Of a stretch of DNA of 64,000 nt, positions 1 through 13,009 are shown one piece after another. The notes below the pieces were generated by a model. It was not told the DNA's origin and ran no database searches. It saw nothing but the letters and a program-made list of their open reading frames with translations. This stretch comes from Sinohyriopsis cumingii (Eukaryota > Mollusca > Bivalvia > Unionida > Unionidae): the NCBI GenBank assembly GCA_028554795.2, contig CM068839.1:11249220-11313219 (forward strand). The letters run 5' to 3'. The number at the start of each line of letters is the position of its first letter. Position 1 is the stretch's first letter. A program made the translations under genes and the position numbers.

Positions 1-39
1 GCATGTTTAGAAAAGGTATTGAAATTAGGATTTATGAGA

Positions 40-42
<3 letters not shown>

Positions 43-121
<79 letters not shown>
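43..121. repeat. (TA)n microsatellite
   Basis: An uninterrupted run of about 39 TA dinucleotides. Any reading frame through it is an artefact. It lies in the intron upstream of the first visible exon. Confidence 0.98.
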
Positions 122-122
<1 letters not shown>

Positions 123-341
123 CATGATGAACTGTAGGCATTTCCGTATTCTTTTAAGAGTATATGATTTTTCAATCACAACCTGCCCAGTTTGAGTTTG
201 AATATATGCAACCATATCAATTTCCAAACTAAAACAGGTGTTTCAAAAAATAAAACCCTTGGAAGCAATATCTGTCTTGATTTACACATATCCTCCATAA
301 CCTATTTTCTTGTACATATATTATGGGCATTTATTTTATAG

Positions 342-476
342 GAGCAGTTACAAAAGGCACTTCATGACCTTTCCCTTGCCAAGGAAACAGAAGAAGTTCA
401 GAAGAAGTCCTTAAGGTTGATGGAAGAAATGGCAGCTAAAAATGAGAGGGAAAAACTAGAACAACAGACACATCAA
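342..476 (+). CDS. LRRCC1: LRRCC1-like coiled-coil protein, internal exon a
   Basis: This internal exon has 45 codons and is phase 0 at both ends. The acceptor ends in TTATTTTATAG and the donor is CAA|GTTAGT. The translation starts EQLQKALHDLSLAKE and ends KLEQQTHQ. It is charged, leucine-spaced and rich in E, K and Q, with no Gly or Pro, as expected for a parallel coiled coil. Only this frame is open between the two splice signals. Phase 0 joins in frame to the exon at 15,382. No domain beyond the coiled coil is visible, so the gene assignment rests on the downstream exons. LRRCC1 is known as a centrosomal/centriolar protein with N-terminal leucine-rich repeats and a long C-terminal coiled coil. 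The LRR part must lie upstream of the window. Confidence 0.68.
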
Positions 477-569
477 GTTAGTTCTCATTGTCAGCTTGTT
501 TTTTTAATGTTTGCCATAACGTGGAGTGTATTATGTTATAATGTTTTTCATCTGTCTGTCTGTTATCAG

Positions 570-1165
570 TTTTGTTTCCACACAGTGACTAGAGTTGTCC
601 ATCATCAACCTTTACCAAACTTTATGACTGGCATGCAGTTGGGGTAAGGAAGAATCCTTTCTATTTCACGGTCAAAAGGTGATGGATTAAGGTCACTGTG
701 ATTGAAAGAAGAAAAAATGGTTTAAAAACAACAAATCCATTTCTCCACTGTCAACAGATGCCAAAGAATAAGGATAGCTTACACTTCAGGCAGGGAAGAA
801 CCCAATCAATTTTGTTTTCAAAAGATCAAAGATCAGTGTCACTGTGACTGAAAGAAGAAATTGGTTTCCACACAATAACTTCAGTTCACCATCATCTATG
901 GTTTCCAATCTTGTGGATGGATTGCATTTGGTGTAAGAATGAAATGTATTGATTGGATTGTAGTGTCAAAAGGTAAAAGGTCATGGTGATGGTGACTGAC
1001 AAAAGAAATATGGTTTTCACATAATAACATTAATTCTATATCACAGACATTGACCAAATTTTGTGGATGGCTGGGGGCAAGGAAAAAGCCTACTGATTTG
1101 GAGTCAAAAGCTTCAAGATCAAGGTCACTGTCATTGAAAGAAGAAAAGTATTTCAGCAGAAAAAT
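570..1165. repeat. Degenerate dispersed repeat, about 130-150-bp units
   Basis: About four diverged units each carry a GTCAAAAGGTCA-type motif, 'GTGGATGG...GCA.TTGG', and 'GAAAGAAGAAA.TGGTTTC.ACA.AATAAC'. The same family recurs at 20,820-21,230 and 55,235-55,995. It is non-coding, with stops in all frames. Similar AGGTCA-rich repeats are common in molluscan genomes as far as I recall; no name is assigned. Confidence 0.6.
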
Positions 1166-1557
1166 TTAAGTTATCAACAAATACTACATTTTACACATGG
1201 GGTTGGTATACAGTGTGCCAACTATGATACTCTTGTTAATCTTACCTTAAGAAAATAAATTCTATTTTCCAAAAACAGACATTTTTAAAAGACATTTGAT
1301 TTTAAAATCTTGTTGAAGTAATTTGGTTGAGAAAAATAATCATTCAACTTTAATAATAATGAAGTTTGTCACAGGATTTTACTTAATTTACTTGTACAGT
1401 ATATTGGGGGAATTGTATAACCTTCATGAATTTGATGATTTAACCAGTGTTCTACACACACTACACACTATTATGCTTAGATTTTAGGACTGGTCTGTTT
1501 CAGAAAATATGGTGGCAGGTAATAAATGTATATCAAAACTGACAAACATGTTTATGT
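1166..1557. other. Intron, nothing recognised
   Basis: AT-rich intronic sequence with no long open frame, repeat or RNA-like structure that I can support. Confidence 0.6.
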
Positions 1558-1935
1558 TAGCTCACCTGGCCAAAGGAGACTTAAGTGTATGGTTTTGCCT
1601 TGAGTGTATGATGTCATTGTCCTTCATCTATCAACATTGATATTCTTTGACTTCTTCTCACAAGCAGCTAAGCCAGTTTCAATCAAACTTGGTAGAATTG
1701 TTTATCAGGATGTGCTGCAACAAAGTTTTGTTCAGGGTTGCTCCACTAGCATCAATTTGGATTTCACCGGAACCAAAATGGAACCTATTTTCAACTTTAT
1801 CTTAAGAACTGTTCAGCTTAAATTTGTTAAACATGGTAGGCATATGCTACATAAAAAAAATTCTAACTATGGTGGATCCCCTAGCAATGATGTGGCTTCC
1901 TTAGCAACCAGTTGGGAAGCCTATTTTCAACATTA
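1558..1935 (+). repeat. Dispersed repeat beginning AGCTCACCTGGCC
   Basis: It begins with AGCTCACCTGGCCAAAGG and continues with 'AGCAGCTAAGCCAGTTTCAA', 'AAACTTGGTAGAA' and 'CCTAGCAATGATGTGGC'. From memory this layout is a common interspersed repeat in bivalve genomes. The open frame across it (1,604-1,939) looks fortuitous: no domain, and no splice signals linking it to the gene. Confidence 0.5.
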
Positions 1936-3127
1936 CTGAGCATATCAAATCCTCACAGTGTACTTATCTGTTACTGAATACACCAAATCCTCCTCACAGT
2001 GTACTTATCTGTTACTGAATGCATCAAATCCTCACAGTGTACTTATCTGTTACTGAATACACCAAATCGTCCTCGCAGTGTACTTATCTGTTACTGAATG
2101 CACCAAATCCTCACAGTGTACTTATCTGTTACTGAATACACCAAATCCTCACAGTGTACTTACCTGTTACTGAATACACCAAATCTTCAGTGTACTTATC
2201 TGTTACTGAATACACCAAATCCTCCTCACAGTGTACTTATCTGTTACTGAATACACCAAATCCTCATAGTGAACTTATCTGTTACTGAATACACCAAATC
2301 CTCCTCGCAGTGTACTTATCTGTTACCGAATACACCAAATCCTCACAGAGTACTTATCTGTTACTGAATACACAAAATCCTCAGTGTACTTTTCTGTTCC
2401 TGAATACACAAAATCCTCACAGTGTACTTATCTGTTACTGAATACACCAAATCCTCACAGTGAACTTATCTGTTACTGAATACACCAAATCCTCCTCTCA
2501 GTGTACTTATCTATTACTGAATACACCAAATCCTCACAGAGTACTTATCTATTACTGAATACACAAAATCCTCATAGTGTACTTATCTGCTCCTGAATAC
2601 ACAAAATCCTCACAGTGTACTTATCTGTTACTGAATACACCAAATCCTCACAGTGTACTTACCTGTTACTGAATACGCCAAATCTTCACAGTATACTTAT
2701 CTGTTACTGAATACGCCAAATCCTCCTCACAGTGTACTTATCTGTTACTGAATATGCCAAATTTTCATAGTGAACATATCTGTTACTGAATACACCAAAT
2801 CCTCCTCGCAGTGTACTTATCTGTTACTGAATATACCAAATCCTCACAGAGTACTTATCTGTTACTGAATACACAAAATCCTCATAGTGTACTTATCTGT
2901 TACTGAATGCACCAAATCCTCACAGTGTACTTATCTGTTACTGAATACACCAAATCCTCACAGTGTACTTATCTGTTACTGAATACACCAAATCCTCCTC
3001 ACAGTGTACTTATCTGTTACTGAATACACCAAACCCACCTCACAGTGTACTTATCTTTTACTGAATGCATCAAATCCTCACAGTGTTTGTATCTGTTACT
3101 GAATACACCAAATCCTGCTCACAGCGT
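1934..3127. repeat. Minisatellite, about 33-38-bp unit, about 33 copies
   Basis: Tandem units contain TGAATACACCAAATCCT, then CACAGTGTACTTATCTGTTA. Unit length varies because CCT or CCTCCT may precede CACAG. Divergence between units is moderate (ACACAAAATCC, ATGCACCAAATCC and CAGAGTACTT variants), which suggests an older array. Non-coding and intronic. Confidence 0.95.
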
Positions 3128-4345
3128 ACTCCAAGAAGTAGATTTTCTTTTTGCAAAAGATTGTTTGGAGTGGGACAAGAGACCCATCTTAAAGAAAAGT
3201 TCTTAGTAAAGATTATCATGAAGGTGGCCTTATAATGATTGATATCAATATATTCATAGCTTTGATGATAAGAAGAATGAGTACTCATAAGCCTCTTCTC
3301 TCAAACAGAAAAAAAATGTCATATTAGAGAAAGATTTTCTTATAAGATGGAAGACTATGTTTTGGATAGATGTCTTATCAGCATAAAATAAATGTACAAG
3401 TTTGTTGTTGATAGCAAAGAATAATTCCTTCAAATGCATACCTTATGGATGAATCCTAGTATCATCGTTAAAAAATCAAGGTCGTGCAGTATTTCCATCT
3501 GAAAAACTGTTCATATTTTCCTGTACAAATGCAGTAACCTATAAATCCTAGTATCATCACTAAAAATCATAGTATACTGTTGTAAATGCATGAGTATATA
3601 GTGTATTTTTCTATGAGAATGACTTTGTAAATAAAGATGGTTGATGGATTAATTTGTAAATAATTCATTATGAATTTAGGTTCATTTAAATTTTTAGAAT
3701 TTCACCTGGTTATCTTAATGCTCTAAATGTATGTGGAAGTGACATTGATATCAGTATTGATTTTATAGTTTGTTCAGCTAAGCATCTGAAATGATCTGCA
3801 TCTGTTTCTCAGTGAATTTCACTGACTAAAATGGCAATAAAAATGCCAAATTTGTTTCATGCACCAATGATTTCAACACCAATTATATCAAAATGCATGG
3901 AAACACCATGCATTTCATACATTCTAAAAATGAGTGGTCTCTGCTTATGTAATCTGCCAGGCTGTTGGTCCTGGAGATATCGAAGAGTCAAAGTTTAATA
4001 TAACACTGAGTAGTTATGGTATTTATGGGAACTGTTGTATGCCATAGCTAGATTAACAGATTAACATAATTAACCTTTTATGCAAGTGTCCAAAAACAGA
4101 ATCGATCTTGATATATTTGTAGAGGAGATAAAGAGCAAGTACTCTCATCTATACATGTAGATTTTCTATGTACCTTCTGTCACCATTTAGAATTTCATGG
4201 CGACATCTGGCTGTTTTCAGATCCAGCAAGGAGTCAGTTGCAGCATTCCCTTATTCATATGTTTGAAAGTTTTGGTTACGTTAGTCATGTGCCTTAACTT
4301 CAGAGTCTGCAGATTTGTCAGGTGACTGTCATATGAGCTTAGTAA
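3128..4345. other. Intron, nothing recognised
   Basis: AT-rich unique-looking sequence with scattered stops in all frames. The short open frames here show no conserved motif. Confidence 0.6.
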
Positions 4346-7300
4346 GCAAGCATATATACCTAACAGGTAAAAGTAGTTCAGATTACCCATTATAGTGGTA
4401 AGTATGCATCTATACATAACAGGTAAAAGTAGTTCAAATTACCACTATAGTGGTAAGTAAGCATCTATATGTAAGAGGTAAAAGTAGTTCAAATTACCCA
4501 TTATAGTGCTAAGTAAGAATCTATACATAACAGGTAAAAATAGTTCAACTTACCCATTGTAGTGGTAAGCAAGCAGAAATATGTAACAGGCAAAAGTAGT
4601 TCAAATTACCCATTATAGTGGTAAGCAAGCATCTGTATGTAAGAGGTAAAAGTAGTTCAAATTACCCATTATAGTGGTAAGCAAGCAGTAATATGTAACA
4701 GGTAAAAATAGTTCAACTTACCCATTATAGTGGTAAGCAAGCAGTAATATGTAACAGGTAAAAGTAGTTCAAATTACCCATTATAGTGGTAAGTAAGCAT
4801 CTATATGTAAGAGGTAAAAGTACTTCAAATTACCCATTATAGTGGTAAGCAAGCAATAATATGTAACAGGTAAAAGTAGTTCAAATTACCCATTATAGTG
4901 GTAAGCAAGCATCTGTATGTAAGAGGTAAAAGTACTTCAAATTACCCATTATAGTAGTAAGCAAGCAATAATATGTAACAGGTAAAAGTAGTTCAAATTA
5001 ACCATTATATTGGTAAGCAAGCATCTGTATGTAAGAGGTAAAAGTAGTTCAAATTACCCATTATAGTGGTAAGCAAGCAGTAATATGTAACAGGTAAAAG
5101 TAGTTCAAATTACTCATTATAGTGGTAAACAAGCATCTATATGTAAGAGGTAAAAGTAGTTCAAATTACCCATTATAGTGGTAAGTAAGAATCTATACGT
5201 AACAGGTAAAAGTAGTTCAACTTACCCATTGTAGTGGTAAGCAAGCAGTAATATGTAGCAGGTAAAAGTAGTTCAAATTACCCATTATAGTGGTAACTAA
5301 GAATCTATACGTAACAGGTAAAAGTAGTTCAACTTACCCATTATAGTGGTAAGCAAGCAGAAATATGTAACAGGTAAAAGTAGTTCAAATTACCCATTAT
5401 AGTGGTAAGCAAGCATCTATATGTAAGAGGTAAAAGTAGTTCAAATTACCCATTATAGTGGAAAGCAAGCAGTAATATGTAACAGGTAAAAATAGTTCAA
5501 ATTACCCATTATTGTGGTAAGCAAACAGTAATATGTAACAGGTAAAAGTAGTTCAAATTACCCATTGGTAAGCAAGCATCTGTATGTAAGAGGTAAATGT
5601 AGTTCAAATTACCCATTATAGTGGTAAGCAAGCAGTAATATGTAACAGGTAAAAGTAGTTCAAATTACCCATTATAGTGGTAAGTAAGAATCTATACGTA
5701 ACAGGTAAAAGTAGTTCAACTTACCCATTATAGTGGTAAGCAAGCGGAAATATGTAACAGGTAAAAGTAGTTCAAATTACCCATTATAGTGGTAAGCAAG
5801 CATCTGTATGTAAGAGGTAAAAAAGTAGTTCAAATTACCCATTATAATGGTAAGCAAGCAGTAATATGTAACAGGTAAAAATAGTTCAAACTACCCATTA
5901 TAGTGGTAAGCAAGCAGTAATATGTAACAGGTAAAAGTAATTCAAATTACCCATTATATTGGTAAGCAAGCATCTGTATGTAACAGGTAAAAGTAGTTCA
6001 AATTACCCATTATAATGGTAAGCAAGCAGTAATATGTAAGAGGTAAAAGTAGTTCAAATTACCCATTATAGTGGTAAGTAAGAATCTATATGTAAGAGGT
6101 AAAAGTAGTTCAAATTACCCATTATAGTGGTAAGTAAGAATCTATACGTAACAGGTAAAAGTAGTTCAACTTACCCATTACAGTGGTAAGCAAGCATCTA
6201 TATGTAAGAGGTAAAAATAGTTCAAATTACCCGTTATAGTGGTAAGCAAGCATCTCTATGTAAGAGGTAAAAGTAGTTCAAATTACCCATTATAGTGGCA
6301 AGTAAGAATCTATACGTAACAGGTAAAAGTAGTTCAACTTACCCATTATAGTGGTAAGCAAGCAGAAATATGTAACAGGTAAAAGTTGTTCAAATTACCC
6401 ATTATAGTGGTAAGCAAGCATCTGTATGTAACAGGTAAAAGTAGTTCAAATTACCCATTATAGTGGTAAGTAAGCATTTGTATGTAAGAGGTAAAAATAG
6501 TTCAAATTACCCATTGTAGTGGTAAGCAGGCAGTATTATGTAACAGGTAAAAGTAGTTCAAATTACCCATTATAGTGGTAAGCAAGCAGTAATACGTAAC
6601 AGGTAAAAGTAGTTCAAATTACTCATTATAGTAGTAAGCAAGCATCTATATGTAAGAGGTAAAAGTAGTTCAAATTACTTATTATACTGGTAGGTAAGCA
6701 TCTATATGTAAGAGGTAAAAGTAGTTCAAATTACCCATTGTAGTGGTAAGCAAGCAGTATTATGTAACAGGTAAAAGTAGTTCAAATTACCCATTATAGT
6801 GGTAAGCAAGCAGTAATATGTAACAGGTAAAAGTAGTTCAAATTACTCATTATAGTAGTAAGCAAGCATCTATATGTAAGAGGTAAAAGTAGTTCAAATT
6901 ACCCATTATAGTGGTAAGTAAGCATCTGTATGTAAGAGGTAAAACTAGTTCAAAATTACCCATTATAGTGGTAAGTAAGCATCTATATGTAAGAGGTAAA
7001 AGTAGTTCAAATTACCCATTATAGTGGTAAGCAAGCATCTATATGTAAGAGGTAAAAGTAGTTCAAATTACCCATTATAGTGGCAAGTAAGAATCTATAC
7101 GTAACAGGTAAAAGTAGTTCAACTTACCCATTATAGTGGTAAGCAAGCAGAAATATGTAACAGGTAAAAGTAGTTCAAATTACCCATTATAGTGGTAAGC
7201 AAGCATCTGTATGTAACAGGTAAAAGTAGTTCAAATTACCCATTATAGTGGTAAGTAAGCATCTGTATGTAAGAGGTAAAAATAGTTCAAATTACCCATT

Positions 7301-10300
7301 GTAGTGGTAAGCAAGCAGTATTATGTAACAGGTAAAAGTAGTTCAAATTACCCATTATAGTGGTAAGCAAGCAGTAATAGGTAACAGGTAAAAGTAGTTC
7401 AAATTACTCATTATAGTAGTAAGCAAGCATCTGTATGTAAGAGGTAAAAGTAGTTCAAATTACTTGTTATAGTGGTAAGTAAGCATCTATATGTAAGAGG
7501 TAAAAGTAGTTCAAATTACTCATTATAGTGGTAAGCAAGCAGTAATACGTAACAGGTAAAAGTAGTTCAAATTACCCATTATAGTGGTAAGCAAGCATCT
7601 ATATGTAAGAGGTAAAAGTAGTTCAAATTACTTATTATAGTGGTAAGTAAGCATCTATATGTAAGAGGTAAAAGTAGTTTAAATTACTCATTATAGTGGT
7701 AAGCAAGCAGTAATATGTTAAAGGTAAAAGTAGTTCAAATTACTCATTATAGTAGTAGGCAAGCATCTATATGTAAGAGGTAAAAGTAGTTCAAATTACC
7801 CATTACAGTGGTAAGCAAACATCTGTATGTAAGAGGTAAAAGTAGTTCAAATTACCCATTACAGTGGTAAGTAAGCATCTGTATGTAAGAGGTAAAAGTA
7901 GTTCAAATTACCCATTATAGTGGTAAGTAAGCATCTGTATGTAAGAGGTAAAAGTAGTTCAAATTACCCATTATAGTGGTAAGTAAGCATCTGTATGTAA
8001 GAGGTAAAAGTAGTTCAAATTACCCATTATAGTGGTAAGCAAGCAGTAATACGTAACAGGTAAAAGTAGTTCAAATTACCCATTATAGTGGTAAGTAAGC
8101 ATCTGTATGTAAGAGGTAAAAGTAGTTCAAATTACCAATTATAGTGGTAAGCAAGCATCTGTATGTAACAGGTAAACGTAGTACAAATTACCCATTATAG
8201 TGGTAAGCAAGCAGTAATATGTAACAGGTAAAAATAGTTCAGACTACCCATTATAGTGGTAAGTAAGCATCTGTACGTAAGAGGTAAAAGTAGTTCAAAT
8301 TACTTATTATAGTAGTAAGCAAGCATCTATATGTAAGAGGTAAAAGTAGTTCAAATTACCCATTATAGTGGTAAGCAAGCAGTAATATGTAACAGGTAAA
8401 AATAGTTCAAACTACCCATTATAGTGGTAAGCAAGCATCTGTATGTAAGAGGTAAAAGTAGTTCAAATTACTTATTATAGTGGTAAGTAAGCATCTGTAT
8501 GTAAGAGGTAAAAGTAGTTCAAATTACTTATTATAGTGGTAAGCAAGCAGTAATATGTAACAGGTAAAAATAGTTCAAGCTACCCATTATAGTGGTAAGC
8601 AAGCATCTGTATGTAACAGGTAAGCGTAGTACCAAATTACCCATTATAGTGGTAAGCAAGCAGTAATATGTAACAGGTAAAAATAGTTCAAACTACCCAT
8701 TATATTGGTAAGCAAGCATCTGTATATAAGAGGTAAAAGTAGTTCAAATTACCCATTACAGTGGTAAGTAAGAATCTATATGTAAGAGGTAAAAGTAGTT
8801 CAACTTACCCATTATAGTGGCAAGTAAAAATCTATACGTAACAGGTAAAAGTAGTTCAACTTACCCATTATAGTGGTAAGCAAGCAGAAATATGTAACAG
8901 GTAAAAGTAGTTCAAATTACCCATTATAGTGGTAAGCAAGCATCTGTATGTAACAGGTAAAAGTAGTTCAAATTACCCATTATAGTGGTAAGTAAGCATC
9001 TGTATGTAAGAGGTAAAAATAGTTCAAATTACCCATTGTAGTGGTAAGCAAGCAGTAATATGTAAGGGGTAAAAGTAGTTCAAATTACCCATTATAGTGG
9101 TAAGCAAGCAGTAATACGTAACAGGTAAAATTAGTTCAAATTACTCATTATAGTAGTAAGCAAGCATCTATATGTAAGAGGTAAAAGTAGTTCCAATTAC
9201 CCATTATAGTGGTAAGTAAGAATCTATACATGACAGGTAAAAGTAGTTCAAATTACCTATTATAATGGTAAGCAAGCAATAATATGTAACAGGTAAAAGT
9301 ATTTCAAATTACCCATTATAGTGGTAAGTAAGCATCTGTATGTAAGAGGTAAAGGTAGTTCAAATTACCCATTATAATGGTAAGCAAGCAGTAATATGTA
9401 ACAGGTAAAAATAGTTCAAATTACCCATTATAGTAGTAAGCAAGCATCTGTATGTAAGAAGTAAAAGTAGTTCAAATTACCTTTTATAGTGGTAAGTAAG
9501 CATCTGTATGTAAGAGGTAAAAGTAGTTCAAATTACCCATTATAGTGGTAAGTAAGAATCTATACATGACAGGTAAAAGTAGTTCAAATTACCCATTATA
9601 GTGGTAAGCAAGCAATAATATGTAACAGGTAAAAGTAGTTCAAATTACCCATTATAGGGGTAAGTAAGCATCTGTATGTAAGAGGTAAAAGTTGTTTAAA
9701 TTACCCATTATAGTAGTAAGCAAGCATCTATATGTAAGAAGTAAAAGTAGTTCAAATTACCTTTTATAGTGGTAAGTAAGCATCTGTATGTAAGAGGTAA
9801 AAGTAGTTCAAATTACCCATTATAGTGGTAAGTAAGAATCTATACATGACAGGTAAATGTAGTTCAAATTACCCATTATAGTGGTAAGCAAGCAATAATA
9901 TGTAACAGGTAAAAGTAGTTCAAATTACCCATTATAGTGGTAAGTAAGCATCTATATGTAAGAGGTAAAAGTAGTTCAAATTACTCATTATAGTGGTAAG
10001 TAAGCATCTGTATGTAAGAGGTAAAAGTAGTTCAAATTACCCATAATAGTGGTAAGCAAGCAGTGATATGTAACAGGTGAAAGTAGTTGAAATTACCCAT
10101 TATAGTAGTAAGCAAGCATCTATATGTAAGAAGTAAAAGTAGTTCAAATTACCTTTTATAGTGGTAAGTAAGCATCTGTATGTAAGAGGTAAAAGTAGTT
10201 CCAATTACCCATTATAGTGGTAAGTAAGAATCTATACATGACAGGTAAAAGTAGTTCAAATTACCCATTATAGTGGTAAGCAAGCAATAATATGTAACAG

Positions 10301-10500
10301 GTAAAAGTAGTTCAAATTACCCATTATAGTGGTAAGTAAGCATCTGTATGTAAGAGGTAAAAGTAGTTCAAATTACCCATAATAGTGGTAAGCAAGCAGT
10401 AATATGTAACAGGTAAAAGTAGATCAAATTACCCATTATAGTGGTAAGCAAGCAGTAATATGTATGAGGTAAAAGTAGTTCAAATTACCCATTATAGTGG
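4346..10500. repeat. Large minisatellite, 56-bp unit, about 110 copies
   Basis: The unit contains GTAAGCAAGC or GTAAGTAAGC, then ATCTGTATGTAAGAGG or AGTAATATGTAACAGG, then TAAAAGTAGTTCAAATTACC and CATTATAGTG. Successive GGTAAGTAAGCAT starts at 7,922 and 7,978 fix the period at 56. At least three subtypes (ATCTGTATG, AGTAATATG, AATCTATACG) are interspersed rather than in blocks, suggesting repeated exchange among subtypes. Nearly every unit carries 5' splice-donor-like strings (GGTAAGT, GGTAAGC, AGGTAAAA) on the sense strand of the host gene. No ORF of note. Confidence 0.98.
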
Positions 10501-10689
10501 AGTTCTTTTTCAGTTCATTTAATGCATGATCAGACAAAAACAAACACAGCCAATAATAACATTTGTCATGTTCATCCACTTGACCCAAGCAACCAAAATC
10601 CATAAAATAAAAAATGTAAAAACATGAATACACAATAAGTGATCAATATTATAGGTATTTGTAATGAGAGTAAAATATCTTCATATATC

Positions 10690-10850
10690 TGGGGACACAG
10701 ATGGCCAAGTAGTCTAAAGCACTTGCCTTTGTCAATCACTGCTATCATCTTTATACCCATGGGTTCAAGTCTCAGGCTGAACCAATGTGGGTGTGTGAGA
10801 AAGTTTATCTGTTGCTTCCTGTGGGTTGGTGGTTCTTCCTCCCCTTTATA
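10690..10850 (+). mobile_element. SINE family A copy (tRNA-derived head, 3' truncated)
   Basis: A tRNA-like head has an A-box-like ATGGCCAAGTAGTCTAAAGC and a B-box-like GGGTTCAAGTCTC. It is followed by the body motif GTGAGAAAG...GTTGCTTCCTGTGGGTTGG. It matches the complete copy at 35,527-35,793 throughout but lacks the final GCTGAAAAATGG block and CAA tail. It is diverged and presumably old. Confidence 0.75.
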
Positions 10851-11892
10851 GGACAGTGGAGATCTGTATTTAATGAGATTGACAAATTATACCATATCTC
10901 AAGTATTGCTATTACTAATATGATTGTATGAAAAACAACTATCATAAAATGACTTTTCCAAGCTGTATTAACATGTCTACCAGATGTGATTGGTAGAGAC
11001 CTGGCATGGACACTTTTTTCCTGTCATGCAAAAGATGCCAATGCACCATCTAGTCTAGCTGAAGTTACTCAAAGTAGAAACAGGGTTAAACAATGTGTCA
11101 TGTACAACCAGATTTCCACCAAATGGCTGGAAATTATCAACACATTAGTGTCTTTCAACTCAAGACAGGTGTTTCTACTGCATGTGCCTTATAAATGAAT
11201 GGATGCCAGGTGAGTGATATCAGGCCAATTTTTGGTCTATTATTATTTTTTTTTAAATTATATTATTTATTTATGTTTGGATGTTCATAAGTTTCAACTA
11301 TCAAATTGACATGAGCAACACAGTGCCTGACAGAAGTTTGGTGTTTCTATCTGAGTTTGAGTTTCTGTTCAAAACATTATGGCTTGTCTTGTTACAAGTA
11401 GTACAATCCTTTTGCAGTGCCTAATTGTCATTGGAATGCTATAATTGGATCATCACTAACAAATTGATACAAGCAAATTGATATGCACTTCTTTTGCACC
11501 AGATGTTTTCTTCCAATTTTCAGTTTCTGTTGATAACATTCTTTTAACCCTATCATTGTAGTGCTGTAATTGTTTCATCCCTTCTTTTCTTCAGAATTCA
11601 TTTAAATTCAGTTTGGTTCAGTTAAATTGTTTTTCTGTCTGCAGCCAAATTTAAAATTCAACAAAATGCTATTAATCCCTAATTCCATTAATCTATCCTT
11701 CATTGAAGATTCTATCTTTTTTTATTTTGTCCAAATTTTATATCAGTTCATTTCAGCGATATTATTTTGGTGCCCTCTCAATCATGACGCATTTTGCCAT
11801 TATCACTGAAGCAAAGAAATTAATTTGTGTAAAAAAAAATGTTTGGCTTTTATAAATAGTTTTGATGAATTATGTAAAGGGACCTACCTGTA
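10851..11892. other. Intron, nothing recognised
   Basis: T-rich intronic sequence. Short open frames at 10,986-11,198 and 11,627-11,809 have no recognisable domain and no flanking splice sites that would join them to the gene. Confidence 0.55.
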
Positions 11893-12080
11893 TACCATAT
11901 ATACTCCCTTATAAGTCAAGCCCAACTGAAAACTGTAACGATCCAGATCTGCCATTGCAAAATGAACCAGCAGATCTAGGTCTCAGCAGTTTCTTAAGAG
12001 TAATCAATAGAACCATCAACATAGGCCATGTTCTGCCACTGCATTTTGGAACAGCAGATCTAGGTCTTTATTTTTTGCAC
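11893..12080. mobile_element. MITE-like element family M1, diverged copy
   Basis: It starts TACCATATATACTCCCTTAT and includes two 'CAGATCTAGGTCT' blocks and an AGATCTGCCATTGCA block shared with the copies at 12,694 and 59,197. The right inverted end is not clear in this copy. Confidence 0.5.
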
Positions 12081-12131
12081 TTACCTTGTAAATCAGTGTA
12101 CTTTATATCTTCCTATTACACATGATCTTCA

Positions 12132-12433
12132 TGGTCGCTCCAGTGGCCTAAGTAGTTACAGCATCCGCCTTGGATATGAGAAGTCGTGGGTTCTAACCTT
12201 GGCCAAGTCGTACCAAAGACTTATAAAAATGGTAATAACAGCTGCCTCGCTAGGTGCTCAGCATTAAGAGGTTAGTGTTAGGACTGGTGTCAGAATAAGG
12301 TGACTGGGTAATACTACATGTCTGTGGTATTATGCCCCAGTGCTAGGCATCACTATAAACTGCCACACTGCATACATCATAGCGATATGGCTAAAATTTG
12401 TTTAAAAGTATGTTAAAAATGTAAATCACATAC
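12132..12433 (+). mobile_element. SINE family B copy
   Basis: The tRNA-derived head has A-box-like GTGGCCTAAGTAGTTACAGC and B-box-like GTGGGTTCTAACC. A conserved body follows: GTGCTCAGCATTAAGAGG, TTAGTGTTAGGACTGG, AGGTGACTGGGTAAT, CACTATAAACTGCCACACTG. It ends in an AAATCACATACAC tail. Related copies are at 58,445-58,798 and, inverted, at 21,271-21,473. The body resembles SINEs I recall from bivalves (possibly the BivaD type); family naming is uncertain. Confidence 0.8.
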
Positions 12434-12690
12434 ACTTCATTAGAGGAGCTTATTATGTGTCATCAGATTAGACCCATTACATGTGTCTTTTGAAGGACTT
12501 CATGGATTAATACCAAAATGTGGTGTACATGTCTAGGTCAGGTTTTCATTGTCGCCCATGTCCATCAAAAATATACTGAATTACAGCTGTCTGACTTAGA
12601 AGCTCCCACAGAATAACTTTTAATGCCCATTTGAATTGAAACCATGTTTAGTATCAGATCTAAATTACCTTGTAAGTCATCTATGATTGT
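12434..12690. other. Intron, nothing recognised
   Basis: Short interval between SINE B and an M1 element, with no feature seen. Confidence 0.5.
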
Positions 12691-12693
12691 TAC

Positions 12694-12915
12694 ATTCCAT
12701 ATATACTCACTTATAAGTGAATTCCAACTCCAAGCTGCACTGACCCAGATCTGCCATCACATTATGCAGTGGAAAATCTGGGTCTGTGCAGTTTGTCAGG
12801 AGTAATCAGTAGTATAAACAGCATAGACCCTGATCTGCAGGCACATTATGCTACATAAGATAACGATATTTGTTGTTTGCAGTTTGACTTGACTTTTAAG
12901 AGAGCATATATGGTA
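12694..12915. mobile_element. MITE-like element family M1 with inverted ends
   Basis: The left end CCATATATACTCACTTATAA is matched, inverted, by the right end ending TTTTAAGAGAGCATATATGG. Subterminal GCAGTTTGACTTGACTT on the right matches the inverted complement of the left side. The interior holds GACCCAGATCTGCCATCACA and AGACCCTGATCTGC, the sequence amplified as a 29-bp satellite at 37.4-38.2 kb. It has no ORF, so it is non-autonomous. Confidence 0.65.
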
Positions 12916-13009
12916 TTTCTGTCAGATCTTGACCAAATTTCAGCCCTAGTTTACATGGAGTTTACCTTTATTTGACAATGTCCATTTCCACTCAGTAACA
13001 TTTGAATTT

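Noticed and set aside
477..647. Continuation of exon a beyond the donor
   Set aside because: The frame stays open to 647, but the coiled-coil character ends at CAA|GTTAGT and the protein joins in frame to exon b.
1604..1939. 111-codon open frame as an exon
   Set aside because: It coincides with a dispersed repeat, has no recognisable domain and is not bounded by splice signals compatible with the neighbouring exons.
4346..10500. CRISPR-like array
   Set aside because: Units are contiguous tandem copies without unique spacers, in an intron-bearing animal genome.
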